Positions 10,241 to 22,200 of a stretch of 64,000 nucleotides of DNA are shown here, one piece after another. The stretch is from Fragilariopsis cylindrus CCMP1102 (Eukaryota > Bacillariophyta > Bacillariophyceae > Bacillariales > Bacillariaceae). The position numbers were made by a program, and so were the translations under genes. The notes beneath the pieces were generated by a model, which did not search any database, had not been told where the DNA came from, and was given only the letters and a program-made list of their open reading frames with translations. How positions within the stretch are numbered: the first letter of the stretch is position 1; the number at the start of each line of letters is the position of its first letter. The DNA lies in contig FMBT01000301.1 in the NCBI GenBank assembly GCA_900095095.1, forward strand, positions 310,001 through 374,000, written 5' to 3'.

Positions 10241-12350
10241 GTTCTTGACTTTGTGAAGAGGTTGTTCACATGACATGAATAAAAGGTGCATCATTCATCT
10301 CCCTGATGATATGATGTTGCAGCTAGACATGCATGTTGATGTATACATGTTATGTATCATAATGCTAAAACATTGTCACACTTTGCACCTCACAATAGAA
10401 GACTACAAAAATTATGCATGGCATCTGTGCATTAAGCCTCTTGCATTATCAGAGGGAGTGTGGTCCATTTTTTGCAGACTTGAGTGAGTTGTGTATCAGC
10501 CAAAATCTCATCAACCTTGGAGCAGTGAATGTGCATCTTATACACTCCAATAATACAATAGTTACCTGCAGAAGTCTACAAGAGTTGCAGCAACAATTTT
10601 GCTGTCCTTTTCCTCTGAATACAACCTTTACATGTGTAATAGTATTCCTCACCCACACCTCTTCTAATGTGAGAGGGCATATAAAGATCTATTTTTCTCT
10701 AGGATACATATAGCTTCATAGAGAGCTCACACTCCCTAGACCACCCTATACCCATATCATGAATCTCCTTGCATTATTCTACTGTTCATCATATGGTTGG
10801 TCTATTCTATATTCAAGCTCCTCCCGTCCAGAGCTATCATTCCTAGGAAAACACAGGTCAAAAGAGAAAAGGATAACAAAGCACACATAGTGGCACAAAA
10901 GAAAATTCTGTACTTTACATGCACCATCCGCACCACATCATCGGGCCATTTGGTCTAATGCTATATGAATGAAGGCAAATCAATACCATACACACGGAAT
11001 TGGACTACCATCCACTCTTCTCAGCTTCTGGTTTGAAGCTGTGGAAGAAAAAGAAATCTTAAGTCCATTAGCTTGCTTCCACCGAAAAGAGATGAATAAT
11101 TGGGGGGTTTAAAGGAAAAAGCATCCAACATACCAATTGATATTGGTATTGGATCCCCTTTTAATACTTTAATTTCCTCTATCGATACAACCTTCACACT
11201 CAACATTCTACAGGAATTGCACAGCAGCAGTTGTTGAATTACTGCTTCATCATACTATTTGATTGACAGGGAAAGAGATAGAACCACCAGCATGCACCAA
11301 GGAATGGATCCAGCAGTGATATACCAGCAACAATACTATTATTGTACCACCTTTTTACAGCATGCAGAAGTTTACAAGAAGTCACACAACATATAATTCA
11401 CACGCAGAGCAGCAGCTATTGCTGTTGTCCTTGTTGTTTCATCTTGATGCTGTGCCCACTTTGTTTGGTTGGTTGCACTTTGTTTGGTGGGTTGATAGGA
11501 ATAGTAGCCCACATGTGCACAATGGGCAGTTTATTACTGTACAAGCTCTTTCCATTATTTAGAAGTTTGCAAGAGGTGCTGGCGCAACAAGATCCCACAA
11601 GCTTCTACTGCTGAATCTGTTGTTGTGCATTTTGATGTGTAAACTTCTCCACATAAAAGAATTGTATAATGCTGGATCCCACAACAAATAGCAAACTAAA
11701 CAAAACGATGCATAATGCATCAAAACCAATTACCAGTCCTGCTATGAACAAGCAACATGGGTTCAACTTTTACAAATATTATCAATGAAACAGGTGGGAC
11801 TGCTAGAAAACACACTGATTTGGCTGTTATTTTCACCACCATCCTTCCTGCAAAAGTATTAAGCAACAGCATGACCTGCTAAAAAGCTCACCACTAATTT
11901 GTGCCTGCATTCCATACATACTGAAAATCTGCGCATTGTGGATGGATTGAGGTGCATGATACCAATGTTTGTCCTTCACACTGAAATGAACCAAACCAAT
12001 CAAAAAGTGTATCTGATAATTACCAAAATGATTACTCAGTCCTGCTGTGTGCAATGTGGGTTCAATCCCTGAAAATATCTCAAACACTCAGGAAGGAACT
12101 GCTCTTTCTAGTTTCTATCCATGTTTATCCTGGGCATACAAATACCTAAGTTACAACAGCCATTCTCCATAAGAACAGCAGCAGAAGAATACCCCCCCCC
12201 CCCCCCCCCCCCCCCTGTCTGGCATAAAATGGGTCAAGTAGGAGGGAGTGCACTGATAACATAGGACGTAGCTAGCTAGCATCGGAAAATACTGATCCCC
12301 ACTAGCCTCATAGGTAAATTTAACAACTATTTGAATATGATAAGTACACA
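10241..12350. repeat. Degenerate repeat-rich non-coding region
   Basis: Several diverged copies share the word AGAAGT-Y-T-R-CAAGA (about 10571, 11364, 11559), the last two 196 bases apart and the first two about four such steps apart. A second phrase, CAGTCCTGCT followed within 20-25 bases by a G-GTTCAA word, occurs at about 11731 and 12035. The region therefore looks built from old tandem or dispersed units. No protein similarity was recognised in any frame. Confidence 0.45.
12192..12215. repeat. Run of 24 C
   Basis: Uninterrupted homopolymer of 24 cytosines in non-coding sequence. The exact length may be affected by sequencing or assembly. Confidence 0.9.
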
Positions 12351-12522
12351 TAATATTTTGGTGCTTACTAAAGATTTGAACACATCACACCCTCTAAGCG
12401 TTTCTACACAAAAAGCAGCAATTCAATATGTACTATTATTAAAGAATCATGAATTATACTATTTTATTCTACTACTGTATACAAAAATAGAATACACGTC
12501 TTAAAACAAACTAAAGGCAATA

Positions 12523-14379
12523 TTACAATGATAAGAATGGTACTTGTTGAGCTGAACCCTTTACAATAACATATGTAAATTCCTGTTGTTGTTGTTGTTG
12601 TTGTTCTTCTTGCTCGTGAAGCGTAGCATTGCCGCTGCTTATTGTAGGAGCTTTGATATGATTGAGATCGCCGTCGGTCGGATCGTTTTTACTACCACCA
12701 ATACCACTACTACCATCATAAATTTTGTTGCTGCTGCTGCTGCTGCTGCTGTTGCTATCCTCTTTATTGTCGTTGTGATTGTCATTGTCATTATCGTGTT
12801 CTTCTTCTATGATCCCTGTTGACAATGTTGACAATGTTGACAATGTTGATGTCGATGACGATGTCGAATTTGGTGACGTATCTCTTGTTGCTGTTGTTAC
12901 TGTATCATCCGTATCCGTATCCGTAGAATTCGTGTTTGTATCAGTATCAGCACCAGTATCAGTATTTCTATTATCATTATTATCATTATTGTCATTAGTA
13001 AAGAAACATGAACGACATGATGGACATTCATTTTCACGTTGTTCTAATAACCATTGCATAATACATTCTTCATGGAAAACATGTGAACACTTACAAGTAC
13101 TATTATTATTGCATGGTGGTGAGCTGATCCGTGCTGATGCTGATGCTGATGCCGATGTTGATGATGCTGCTGATGATGACCACATCACGGTATCACCAAT
13201 ATCAAAATTGTCTAAACATATAGGACATACATCATCATCATCATCATCAAAATCATTATTATCATTGTAGGTGCCGTGATAAGAGCCTGTTGTTGCTGTT
13301 GCAGTCGTTGTTGCTATTGCTGCAGTCGTTGTTGCTGTTGCCGACGACGATGAAGCAGTCGTTGTTGCTGTTGCCGATGACGATAAAACTGATCGTTGTT
13401 CCATCTGTGATTCTCCAGATTTTTCAGATTCTGATTTTGATTCAGTTACTACTCCTACTATTATCTTTTTATCAGCATTATCATTAGTATTCACATTAGG
13501 TTTTGATAAGATACAACATCCTGTTATAGAACATTTTGATATAACTACCATACGATATAAATTCGAATTAATTTGTTCGACACGTTTATGGAAGGGTATA
13601 TCAATTTGTTCTTGCTTCTTTGCTTGTATCGCCCAAACACGTTCTGCCTGTCGACGTATCATTGCACCTCTATGGTATTGTGTAGATGGTACATTAGCTC
13701 TACTACATAAAACACATGCTATCATCACTACTATTACTGGACCTAGTATCATCAATATAAATACCATACCATTAGTGTTATCATCAAGATCATTGTTGTT
13801 GTTGTATCTATCACCTCCGACTGTAATATTATTTGTGAAATTGAAATTGAAATTGGTATTGCTATTGGTATTGGTAATGGTATTGGTATTGGTATTGGTA
13901 TTGGTATTGGTATTGGTATTGGTATTGCTATTGCTATTGGTATTGGTATTGGTATTGCTATTGCTATTGCTAATGCTAATGCTGTTGTTGGTATTGTTAC
14001 CAAAACCCATCAAAAAAACATCATCATCGCTCAGTGATGTTGTTGTTGTTGTTACTGTAGGGTTATTATTGTTACTGCTTTCTTCGATCATCATTATCAC
14101 GACATCGTCGTCGTCATCATGCTGCTGCTGTGACAATATTGTAGAGTCTTCCTGTTTGGTATTATTATTATTGTGTATCTTATTCTCGTCGACGGGTTGT
14201 TTGTGTTGAGCAGTATCTGCTTGCTGGTAACTCTTGCGTCGTTTGCGTACGTGTTCACTAACTATAGTAGTAACGCCTTCTTCTTTTGCAGGATGATGAT
14301 GCCGACGATCTTCTTGATGACCATAATCATCTTCATCCTTAGTAATGCGAAGTCCACGTATCATCATCCTCATCCTCAT
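12523..14379 (-). CDS. Membrane-anchored RING-H2 zinc-finger protein, probable E3 ubiquitin ligase
   Basis: The frame is open upstream to 14415 and beyond, but the first ATG is at 14379, giving about 618 residues. Numbered from 14415, a hydrophobic segment at about 216-238 (MVFILMILGPVIVVMIACVL) is the only clear transmembrane helix. A RING-H2 finger follows at about 396-466: CPIC, then C-S-H-V-F-H-E-E-C, then CPSC, giving the C-C-C-H-H-C-C-C ligand order of RING-H2. The loop between the second and third ligands is about 42 residues, longer than usual and filled with Ser/Ala. N-terminal and C-terminal parts are low complexity; an N-T-N-T hexanucleotide tract sits before the membrane helix. 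RING-H2 single-pass proteins are typically E3 ligases on endomembranes; the substrate is unknown. The sequence before the first ATG (F-F-A-A-P-H-P-Q-D-C) reads like protein, so an upstream exon is possible. Confidence 0.8.
   Translation of the reverse strand: MRMRMMIRGLRITKDEDDYGHQEDRRHHHPAKEEGVTTIVSEHVRKRRKSYQQADTAQHKQPVDENKIHNNNNTKQEDSTILSQQQHDDDDDVVIMMIEESSNNNNPTVTTTTTSLSDDDVFLMGFGNNTNNSISISNSNSNTNTNTNSNSNTNTNTNTNTNTNTNTITNTNSNTNFNFNFTNNITVGGDRYNNNNDLDDNTNGMVFILMILGPVIVVMIACVLCSRANVPSTQYHRGAMIRRQAERVWAIQAKKQEQIDIPFHKRVEQINSNLYRMVVISKCSITGCCILSKPNVNTNDNADKKIIVGVVTESKSESEKSGESQMEQRSVLSSSATATTTASSSSATATTTAAIATTTATATTGSYHGTYNDNNDFDDDDDDVCPICLDNFDIGDTVMWSSSAASSTSASASASARISSPPCNNNSTCKCSHVFHEECIMQWLLEQRENECPSCRSCFFTNDNNDNNDNRNTDTGADTDTNTNSTDTDTDDTVTTATRDTSPNSTSSSTSTLSTLSTLSTGIIEEEHDNDNDNHNDNKEDSNSSSSSSSNKIYDGSSGIGGSKNDPTDGDLNHIKAPTISSGNATLHEQEEQQQQQQQEFTYVIVKGSAQQVPFLSL
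13841..13982. repeat. In-frame hexanucleotide tract in the RING-H2 gene
   Basis: Repeated TATTGG/TGGTAT units encode an Asn-Thr/Asn-Ser run just upstream of the membrane helix. It is a coding microsatellite likely to vary in length. Confidence 0.8.
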
Positions 14380-14415
14380 ATTACAATCTTGAGGGTGAGG
14401 TGCAGCAAAGAACAA

Positions 14416-15195
14416 ATCAATATATGATAGATTGTACCGTATTGATTCTCTTCTATTCGTTGTTAGTATTCATTCGAGTTTGTTTGCTACTGTAAATGTG
14501 ACTAATAATCTAATGAAACGGCCTTTATCTTTCTTTCCAAAAGAAGTGGTGTGTTGTGTGGTGTGTGATGTGGGCGAAGTTTGAAATGCAGTTTTTTTAC
14601 ATTTCTTTTTAGCGGACGAAAAAGTACCGATACCGGTATGTCGGATGTCGCCTTCCTGTATGCTTGCCTGAACGTACTCCAGTACAGTAAGTAAGTAAGT
14701 AAGTAAGTAATTACCAGCTGCTGCTTATTACAGAGGTACAGGCAGTAGACGATTTAGGCCTACCTTTCTTTAACCCGTTTTAGTCTGATTTTTTTGGGGT
14801 GTGACCGATATGTCATAAGATACACGTGACACTGTGCGCTACTGTACAACAGTACAGGTTGTAATACGTACATGCACAGCGTTGAATTTTAAGAATTTTG
14901 TTGAATTGATATATCTTCGACAATTTTGTGAGTTTGTTTTTGTCGTCTTCGAAGCAGTAACGTTACGGTAATTAAATACATTTTTTGTCAGAAAAAAAAG
15001 ACTAAATCCAACTTTTTGATATGCCCTATCACAAAAGAACATTCCCGTAGAAGCATGCCACTCGTGAACGGAATGTGTTGAATTGATGTGCTTCATTCGA
15101 TTCATTCGATTGATTCGAAGCTGTGACAACACACAAAGCAAAATAGAAGTACAGACAATTGACAACAGTACAAGTCAAGTGTAGTACAAGTGAAT
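14416..15195. other. Divergent intergenic region
   Basis: Lies between two divergent genes (RING-H2 on minus, GNAT on plus), so it should hold both promoters. A (TAAG)n tract lies at about 14688-14710. No additional gene was recognised. Confidence 0.4.
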
Positions 15196-15787
15196 ATGAT
15201 TCCTATGACGACGATGGTGACGACGACGATGATGATAGGAATACGACGTACAGCATCAAGAAGAAGGAGGACGTATTATTCATATCTGAATCTTTCAGTA
15301 TTGTTCCTGATCTTATTGTTGAGTGCTTGTGCTCCTAAAAGTGTGCTCTCTTTATTATCATCTTCTTGTTGCTGTTGCTGTACACGTAGTGGTTATTGTT
15401 ATAATCTCAGTAAAAATAAATCAGATCTACTAATTAGACAAACAATAGGGCAACAAGAATATTTCAAGAATAGCATACTATATTCAAACAATAACAATAA
15501 TAATTATTATAATGATGATTACATAATACGTGATTGTCGATACGATGAATTATCAGAATGTGCTGATTTGATTATTGAAACATTTGATGATGAAGATGGA
15601 TTAGAAGATTTAACAAAAGAAATGCAAAATGTATACCCCCGATCGAATCATGAACGGAAATCATATCGTATGTTGGTTGCTACTATGATTACAACTGTTG
15701 ACGATGACGACGACGATGATAGTGGTGAGGAATCAAGAACCACTACTACTAGTATCGACGACAACGACAACGACAACAACAACAACA

Positions 15788-15834
<47 letters not shown>

Positions 15835-16455
15835 CAGCATATCAGCAGTAGTAGAAGCAGTAGTAGCAGTAGCCACAGACTCCGTCGACGACGACAAGAA
15901 AAACAAAAAATTGTTGGTTTCGTGGATGTGAAATTTCGTGATTATGGTGCACAACAACAACCACAACAAAGTCGTCATCCTTTTCTTGGAAATTTATGTG
16001 TTGACAAAAAGAGTCGTCGACAAGGTATCGCATATGCATTAGTACAAGCTGTACAAGACTTTGTTATAAGACGACGACAACAACAACAACAGCAAGTATT
16101 AGTATCAGTATCATCATTATCTACTTCTGATTCTGATTCTGATTTTACTACTACTGCTAAAATAACTGCTGAAAACTCCGCATTTGCTGCAGTAGTAGAA
16201 ACAACGTCAGATACAAACATTCCAAAAACTATTACTGGTAATAATCTACCTACAGCACCTACAACTAAGTTGTTTGTTCGAGTTGCTTCAACAAACGAGG
16301 CAGCTTTGCAATTGTACGAAACTAATGGATATAAACGGATTGTTGTTACCGGTAGTAGTCGTGATGATGATAAGAAGAAGAAGAAAGATGATGATGGATC
16401 ATCTATATCACCATCTACTATTATGTTACTTTTATCAAAAGAATTAAAATTATAG
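15196..16455 (+). CDS. GNAT-family N-acetyltransferase with N-terminal targeting sequence
   Basis: The reading frame opens upstream, but the first ATG is at 15196 (419 residues). The N-terminus has Arg-rich residues and then a hydrophobic stretch (YLNLSVLFLILLLSACAP) that looks like a signal peptide. The S-A-C-A-P at its end resembles the diatom plastid cleavage motif A-S-A-F-A-P, with Cys in place of the key Phe, so plastid targeting is possible but unproven. The GNAT core includes VGFVDVKF, then GNLCVDKKSRRQGIA at about 265-279, whose R-R-x-G-x-A signature is the acetyl-CoA pyrophosphate loop, and near the end a NEAALQLYETNGYKR helix-strand typical of GNATs. A run of 15 Asp preceded by Asn/Asp and followed by Ser/Arg is inserted between the first helices and the core strands, and another Ser/Thr-rich insert lies further on. 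The acetyl acceptor is unknown. Confidence 0.8.
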
Positions 16456-16639
16456 CATGATCATCTACTGTAATAAGCTAACTTGATATTCTAATTTTAT
16501 CCTACTATTTTAAAGTAGTTTTCTCTTATCATGGACATAATCTCAACCTCGTTGTTTAACTCACTTACTAATGATCCTTTACTAGAATGTAATATCAGGA
16601 TTCATTACTTTTAAGAATTCTAATTTCTCCATTTCGTTT
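16456..16639. other. 3' flank of the GNAT gene
   Basis: AT-rich spacer between the GNAT stop codon and the start of dispersed element copy A. No gene seen. Confidence 0.4.
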
Positions 16640-18902
16640 TTATTTTAAATAACACGAAAAAACTAAATCATGTCCTGTGGTACTTGCTACCTGTACCACT
16701 CCACTTTCTGGCATTCTAACCCATCCTAGCATGTATAAAGTCCCAGTCAGATGGTATAATCTGAGCTTAATATGCATAGGGTGGATACCTGGGCCGGACT
16801 TTGGGGCGCTAGGTATGCGTTCTTCACACTGGAAGGTGGTAAAGGGTGTGATGCAGCCTAGGACATGAGAAAATGGCCCATTTGGTGGGGTATGTGCCCT
16901 AGTGCTTGGAGAGCTATAGGCAGGACCATGCTGATGTGGGTGCTAAAGGGGGAACCTGTTTTGGGGCCTAAATAACCTTTTTGGGGCTTAGCACACCCTG
17001 ACACCTTCCTTACCTCCCTAGAGCCCTAAGCAATAGTTGAACCTTGTAACCAAAGGTATAATGTTGAGCTCCATATAATCTTTCAAGGTTATTAAATCTG
17101 CATTGATGGTGCATCATGGCCTTGATTACAGGCGCACTTGACACTTAGAGAAATTGTGTGTTTTAATAGAAGTGGGTTTTGACCCATGACAGCCCAAATA
17201 TATGTATGGTTACCTAAAGCAATGATATAATTCAAAACCTTTATGAGTTAGGTTGATGCCTAGCTATTTTATTTGGGACTCAGCATACCTGGTATGGGCG
17301 TGGTATCATCTCAAATATTTTTGCAACATGTACATTTTGGGCCATTTTATGTCTATTCTATTGTTCCCCGCCCCACCACACCACCAATATGGCAAATGTT
17401 CCAAGCATTGTTGGTGTATGTTGACCGTATGCATATATGGAAGGTATTTGGGTGTTCAAACCATGGTCCAATTCCATTTTTTGATGTTGAGGCAGCCTAT
17501 TTCTGAAAATGATACTTTTGGGCATGGAAATATGACATATGGCCAAAATGAAATGTTTGTGTTGTTTGTGTTCTGGAGGCAAGAATAAGGTGTATATATG
17601 AGGGATCATGACCCTTGGTTCATCCCCTATGGGTATGGGATGGATGACTGGGTGTTATTTTAGTGCACCATGCTGGTTCTAGAACCAAAACCTAAGGAGT
17701 TGTTTAATATTCCAATAATAACCAAACTCCACTGGAGAATTTGTGAGATAAAAATAATGATACCAATCAGAATTTCTTTAGTCAAGCTATGATGAACCAC
17801 CAGGGATGGTAGGAGGCAAACACAATGTTCTAGTACACTATGGGGATATTTGTGCACCCGACCCATCTGGTGTTGTCCTCTGTAACCGTTTCGAATGAGA
17901 AATTTTGCTGTTGCTCATTATTTCTGATCTATGTTGTTTGTGTGCCTGCCATAACATCGTAATGGATTTTATTCCACAACCATAAGGAGATGAAAGTAGT
18001 AGGAGGCAAACATAATGTTCTTGTACACTGTGTGAATGGAAGTGTTCTCGACCCATCTAGTATTGTTGTCTGCAATACTTTCAAATAAGATATTTTGTGT
18101 TCATTTCTGATCCAAAATCATGTTTTTTTAGTGCCTGCCATAAAAGAGAAATGCATTTTATTTCTCAACCACAGGAATAGAAAAATTGTAGGAGGCAAAC
18201 ACAATGTTCTAATACACATTTAAATGTTTGTGCATCTGAGATATCTGGTGTTGTCATCTGCAACCCTTTCAAATGAGATATTTAGTGGTTCATTTTTGAT
18301 CCAAAATCATTTTTTTTGTGCCTGCCACAAAAGAGAAATGAATTTTATTCCTCAACCACAGAAATAGAAAAGTTGTAGGAGACCAACACAATGTTCTGAT
18401 GCACTATGTGAATGTTTGTGCACCTGACTCATCAAGATTTGTCCTATGGAACCCTTTCAAATGAGATATATATTTTGTGGTTCATTTTGATCAACAATCT
18501 TGTTATTTTGTGTGTGCCTACCATAACATTGTAATTAATTTTAATCTGCAACCACATGAACAAAATAGTTGTAGGAGGCATACACAATGCTCTAGTACAC
18601 ACTAAGTGGATGCTAGTGCACCCAACCCATCCGGTATTGTCTTTTGCAACCCTTTCAAATGAGATATTTTGTTGTGTGTACACACACATTTTAAATGCCT
18701 AAAATGTGTGTTGTGTGTGAGCCTACATTGTGAGATACCAGTAGGCTTACAAGACTAAGGAATATAACAGTTCTCCATCCAATAGATCAATTGTAAACTT
18801 AATAGTTAAATTTCCAAAAAAATGACCCTTTAGGTGTATGTATTTGATGCTAAAGTTGTTATTAAATACTACACTAACAAATACTGGTAAAGCTTGGGCA
18901 TG
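16640..18902 (+). mobile_element. Dispersed non-coding element, copy A
   Basis: Shares its start (TTAAATAAC then AAAAACTAAATCATG), body and end (about 18707-18902) with copy B at about 60518-63330, in the same orientation. The first ~195 aligned bases differ at about a dozen positions by eye, so the copies are related but not recent twins. The 3' half is a tandem array of five ~190-bp units beginning with GTAGGAG at 17809, 17999, 18188, 18375 and 18571. No recognisable transposase, reverse transcriptase or other protein frame is present, and no clear terminal repeats were found, so the class is unknown; a non-autonomous element or satellite-carrying repeat fits best. Short frames inside it are not supported as genes. 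Confidence 0.75.
17809..18700 (+). repeat. Tandem array of five ~190-bp units
   Basis: Units start at 17809, 17999, 18188, 18375 and 18571 (steps 190, 189, 187, 196). Each contains GTAGGAG, an ACAATGTTCTAGTACAC-like word, a CCCTTTCAAATGAGATAT-like word and a TGTGTGCCTGCCA-like word. The same unit forms the array in copy B and the inverted pair at the left edge. Confidence 0.85.
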
Positions 18903-19281
18903 ATTTAGCTTTTATATCGAGAATTCATTTGTTTTTCAGAGTATCGGTTATGAGCCATTTTACGCACAAATCAATCTTATCTGAAAGCGATCATGACTCA
19001 CTCGACTCGACTCCTCGACTCACTCTACCATTCATTTTTCTGAATAAATGAAAAATAAAACAACAAAACAAAACAAAAAAATAAATTGCGTGGATCCGAG
19101 GTGAAACAATCATACAATTTGTATCTAGCTTCCACACAGGCAACCACGAAGTAGCACAGAGAATCACAGACACAGAAACAAATCCAGCAAGCATCGAACC
19201 AACAAAAAGCAAAGCAAAGCAAACAAAATCAAAAAATCAAATCAAAAATAAATAGAAATCAATCAATCAATCAAATCAATC
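18903..19281 (+). promoter_or_regulatory. 5' region of the UTP4-like gene
   Basis: Spacer between element A and the ATG at 19282. The last 80 bases are A-rich with repeated AATC/ATCA words, which look like a 5' UTR. No clear TATA element was identified. Confidence 0.3.
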
Positions 19282-22200
19282 ATGGTACGATCTTCTAGTA
19301 GATTACGAAGTAGTACTGGTAGTGCTGTCACGTCGACACCAAAAGCGATAGCAGCAGCAGATGCAGATGCATCTTCATCAGCAACAAAGAAAAGAGGACG
19401 TAGTCGAACACCTATTAAAAAGCAACAAGTTCAAGCTGCTGCTGATCATGAACAGCAAGAGGGATCTTCCTCGAAATCGAAAATGAAAACAACGCCATCG
19501 AGATCGAAAACGAAAAATACTACTCCTGTTAGTAAGTCAAAAGCTGCTAAGGCTGCTGCTAAAGCTAAGACACCACCTTCTAAAACTAAGAAATCTCCGA
19601 CTATCAAAAAAGTTGAAAAACGTTCTAAAAGAAGTAATCAAGATAATACTGTATTATTAACTACAACAGAAAGAAGAGTGAAAGGTGATCCTACATTTGT
19701 TGCTAAGCCTGTTCCTGTTGTTGATGATGATAATGGTTCATCATCACCATTGAAGGAAAAGAAGATCAAGAGGAAGAATATGCCTGCGTCGTCTGCTAAG
19801 AAGGTAGTAGCGGTTGTTGCTTGTACTACAGCTAGTCCTAGTTCTACTCCCAAGGGAAAGAAAAAGAAACGTTCCTCTTCCAAAAAAAAGAATCAACATA
19901 AGGTTGTTGCTGCTGCTGTTGTTAAAAAGACTCCAGTTTCAGTTCCAGTTCCAGTAACAATTTTTCCTCCTAATAGAAGAGAATCTACAAAAAGTAGTGA
20001 TACTAGTAATAAATTTAGAAAGACCAAAAAAGTTGGTGATCAATGGGTTGCTAATACAAAAAAGGCTGCTATTAATGATGACGATCCGATGATGGTATCA
20101 ACACCATCACCATCCAAGAAGAAGACGACGACAAGTAATAGTAGTAGTCATGATGATGATGAAAATGATGATGAACATTTACCAACTCCACCACCAACTA
20201 TTGAAAGTAGTACAACTAAGATGAAACGGAAACGTAAACGACGTAAATCAATGGAACCTGTATCAGAAGTACAAAAAGAAGAAGTTGCTACTTCTGGTAC
20301 TACTGGTACTACCGGTACAACTACTACTGTTTCTCCTTTAAAAAATAACAACAAGAAGAAGAAGAAAATGAAAATTGCTACTACAATCCCAGCAACAAAA
20401 ACGAATAATAACAAGAATAATAGTAATGAAAAGAAGAAGAAAAAGGGTACTACACCAACGAAGAAGACAACGAAGACAATCGATTCTTCTTCTGCTGATC
20501 ATTTTGAAAAGGACAACAACAGTAACAACAACAATAACAAATTTAAACCAACATTAGATGCACGTGTACATCGTATACGTCATATGGGATATATTCCTGG
20601 TAGTATTTCTGCTATGGCAACATCCTCATCATCCTCGTCCTCACCTGGTGAACATGTTGTTGCTGTTGCACGAACTGATGGTAGTTATGAATTAAAATCA
20701 ATTATTGATTCATCATCATCAATAGCAGTGAGTAATAATGCAGCAGCAGTAGCAGTAGCAGCACCACAACATCGATTGATTACAATTGCAGAAACACCAC
20801 CAATTACAGGAACAAAATCATCATCATTAAACGATGATAATGATAACGAATCTGACCAAGAACAATCATCACAACAATGTTATGATGCTGCTACATCTTT
20901 ATGTTGGGTAAATCCATCATCATCAACATCATCAAAGTCATCATCACCGGTATGTGTAGGATCTGGTCCTAATGGTAATTTATGGATTATTAATTTTCAC
21001 AAATCAAATCCAATACAAAGTATTGTTTCAAGTGGTGGTGGTGGTATATTTGATTTAACAACATGTGATGGTAATGGTAGTAGTAGTAGTAATAGTTTAC
21101 CATTTGTTGCAGCCGCATGTGAGGATGGGTCGGTACGGGTATGGCGAGTTAAAAGTAGTAGTAGTGGTGGTGAAAATGGAAATGAAATTTTAGATCCACC
21201 ATTAGTTACATTACCATCAGCTGGTGCACCTGTTTTATCTTTAGTTTGGAAATTAGTTCATGTACAGCAGCAGCAGTCATCATCGTCAGCAAAGAAAGGA
21301 AAATCATGTTACAAAACTGTGATCTTTGCTGCAATTGCTGATGGTACAATTCGAAAATATGGACTTGAGATTGAAAAAACTAATATCGGTATCGACGGTG
21401 ACGATAATGATGTATTCTATTCAGTTCCGAATTTACCAAAATCTATATTAAGAATGACAATTGAAAACAAAGGTCGGCGGGAACCAACCAAAGTATGGAC
21501 ATTATGCTTATTAAACGATGATAATGATAACACGTTAGTGTCGGGTAATTCATTAGGACAGATACAATTTTGGAATTCTGATACTGGCACATTAACACAA
21601 ACTGTCATCCAATCATCGAATCAAGCAGATGTACTTAAAATTATTGCAAATAAGGATGAAACAAAATTATTTGCTTCTGGTGTGGATTCAAAAATTGTTT
21701 GTCTTGAACGTAAAAAGATTATTAATAATAATAGTAATAATAATTTAAGTGCAAATAATGGAACATCATCATCAACAACGGATTCAGATGATTTAACAGC
21801 ATTGGTTACATCCCATCTTACATCGTACAGACCATGGAAGATGACGATTAGTCAACGTCCACATACACATGATGTGAAGGCGATGTCGATTGTATCATCA
21901 TCATCATCGTCGTCGTCATCGTCGAATACCACGAACGACGACGACGACGACGCTGAAATTTTATTAACAGGTGGAATTGATACAAAGATATGTTCATATT
22001 CTGTTATGGGATTTGCAACAACACAACCACAATCATGGTATCCATGGCCATGTACGAAATCATTACTTTCATCTACTACGAAAGTAACTGGTAAAACCCA
22101 TCCAAAATTATTATCAATGCAACGATATGATTCAATTGAATTGTATCAACTATCAACTTTAAAGGATTATAAACGAAAACGTACTGGTATTCAAACGCTT

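Noticed and set aside
10275-10713. Plus-strand short frames as genes
   Set aside because: They lie in degenerate repeat-rich DNA, overlap each other in different frames and show no conserved features.
17253-17588. Protein-coding gene inside element A
   Set aside because: The frame is not preserved with comparable length in copy B and has no recognisable motif.
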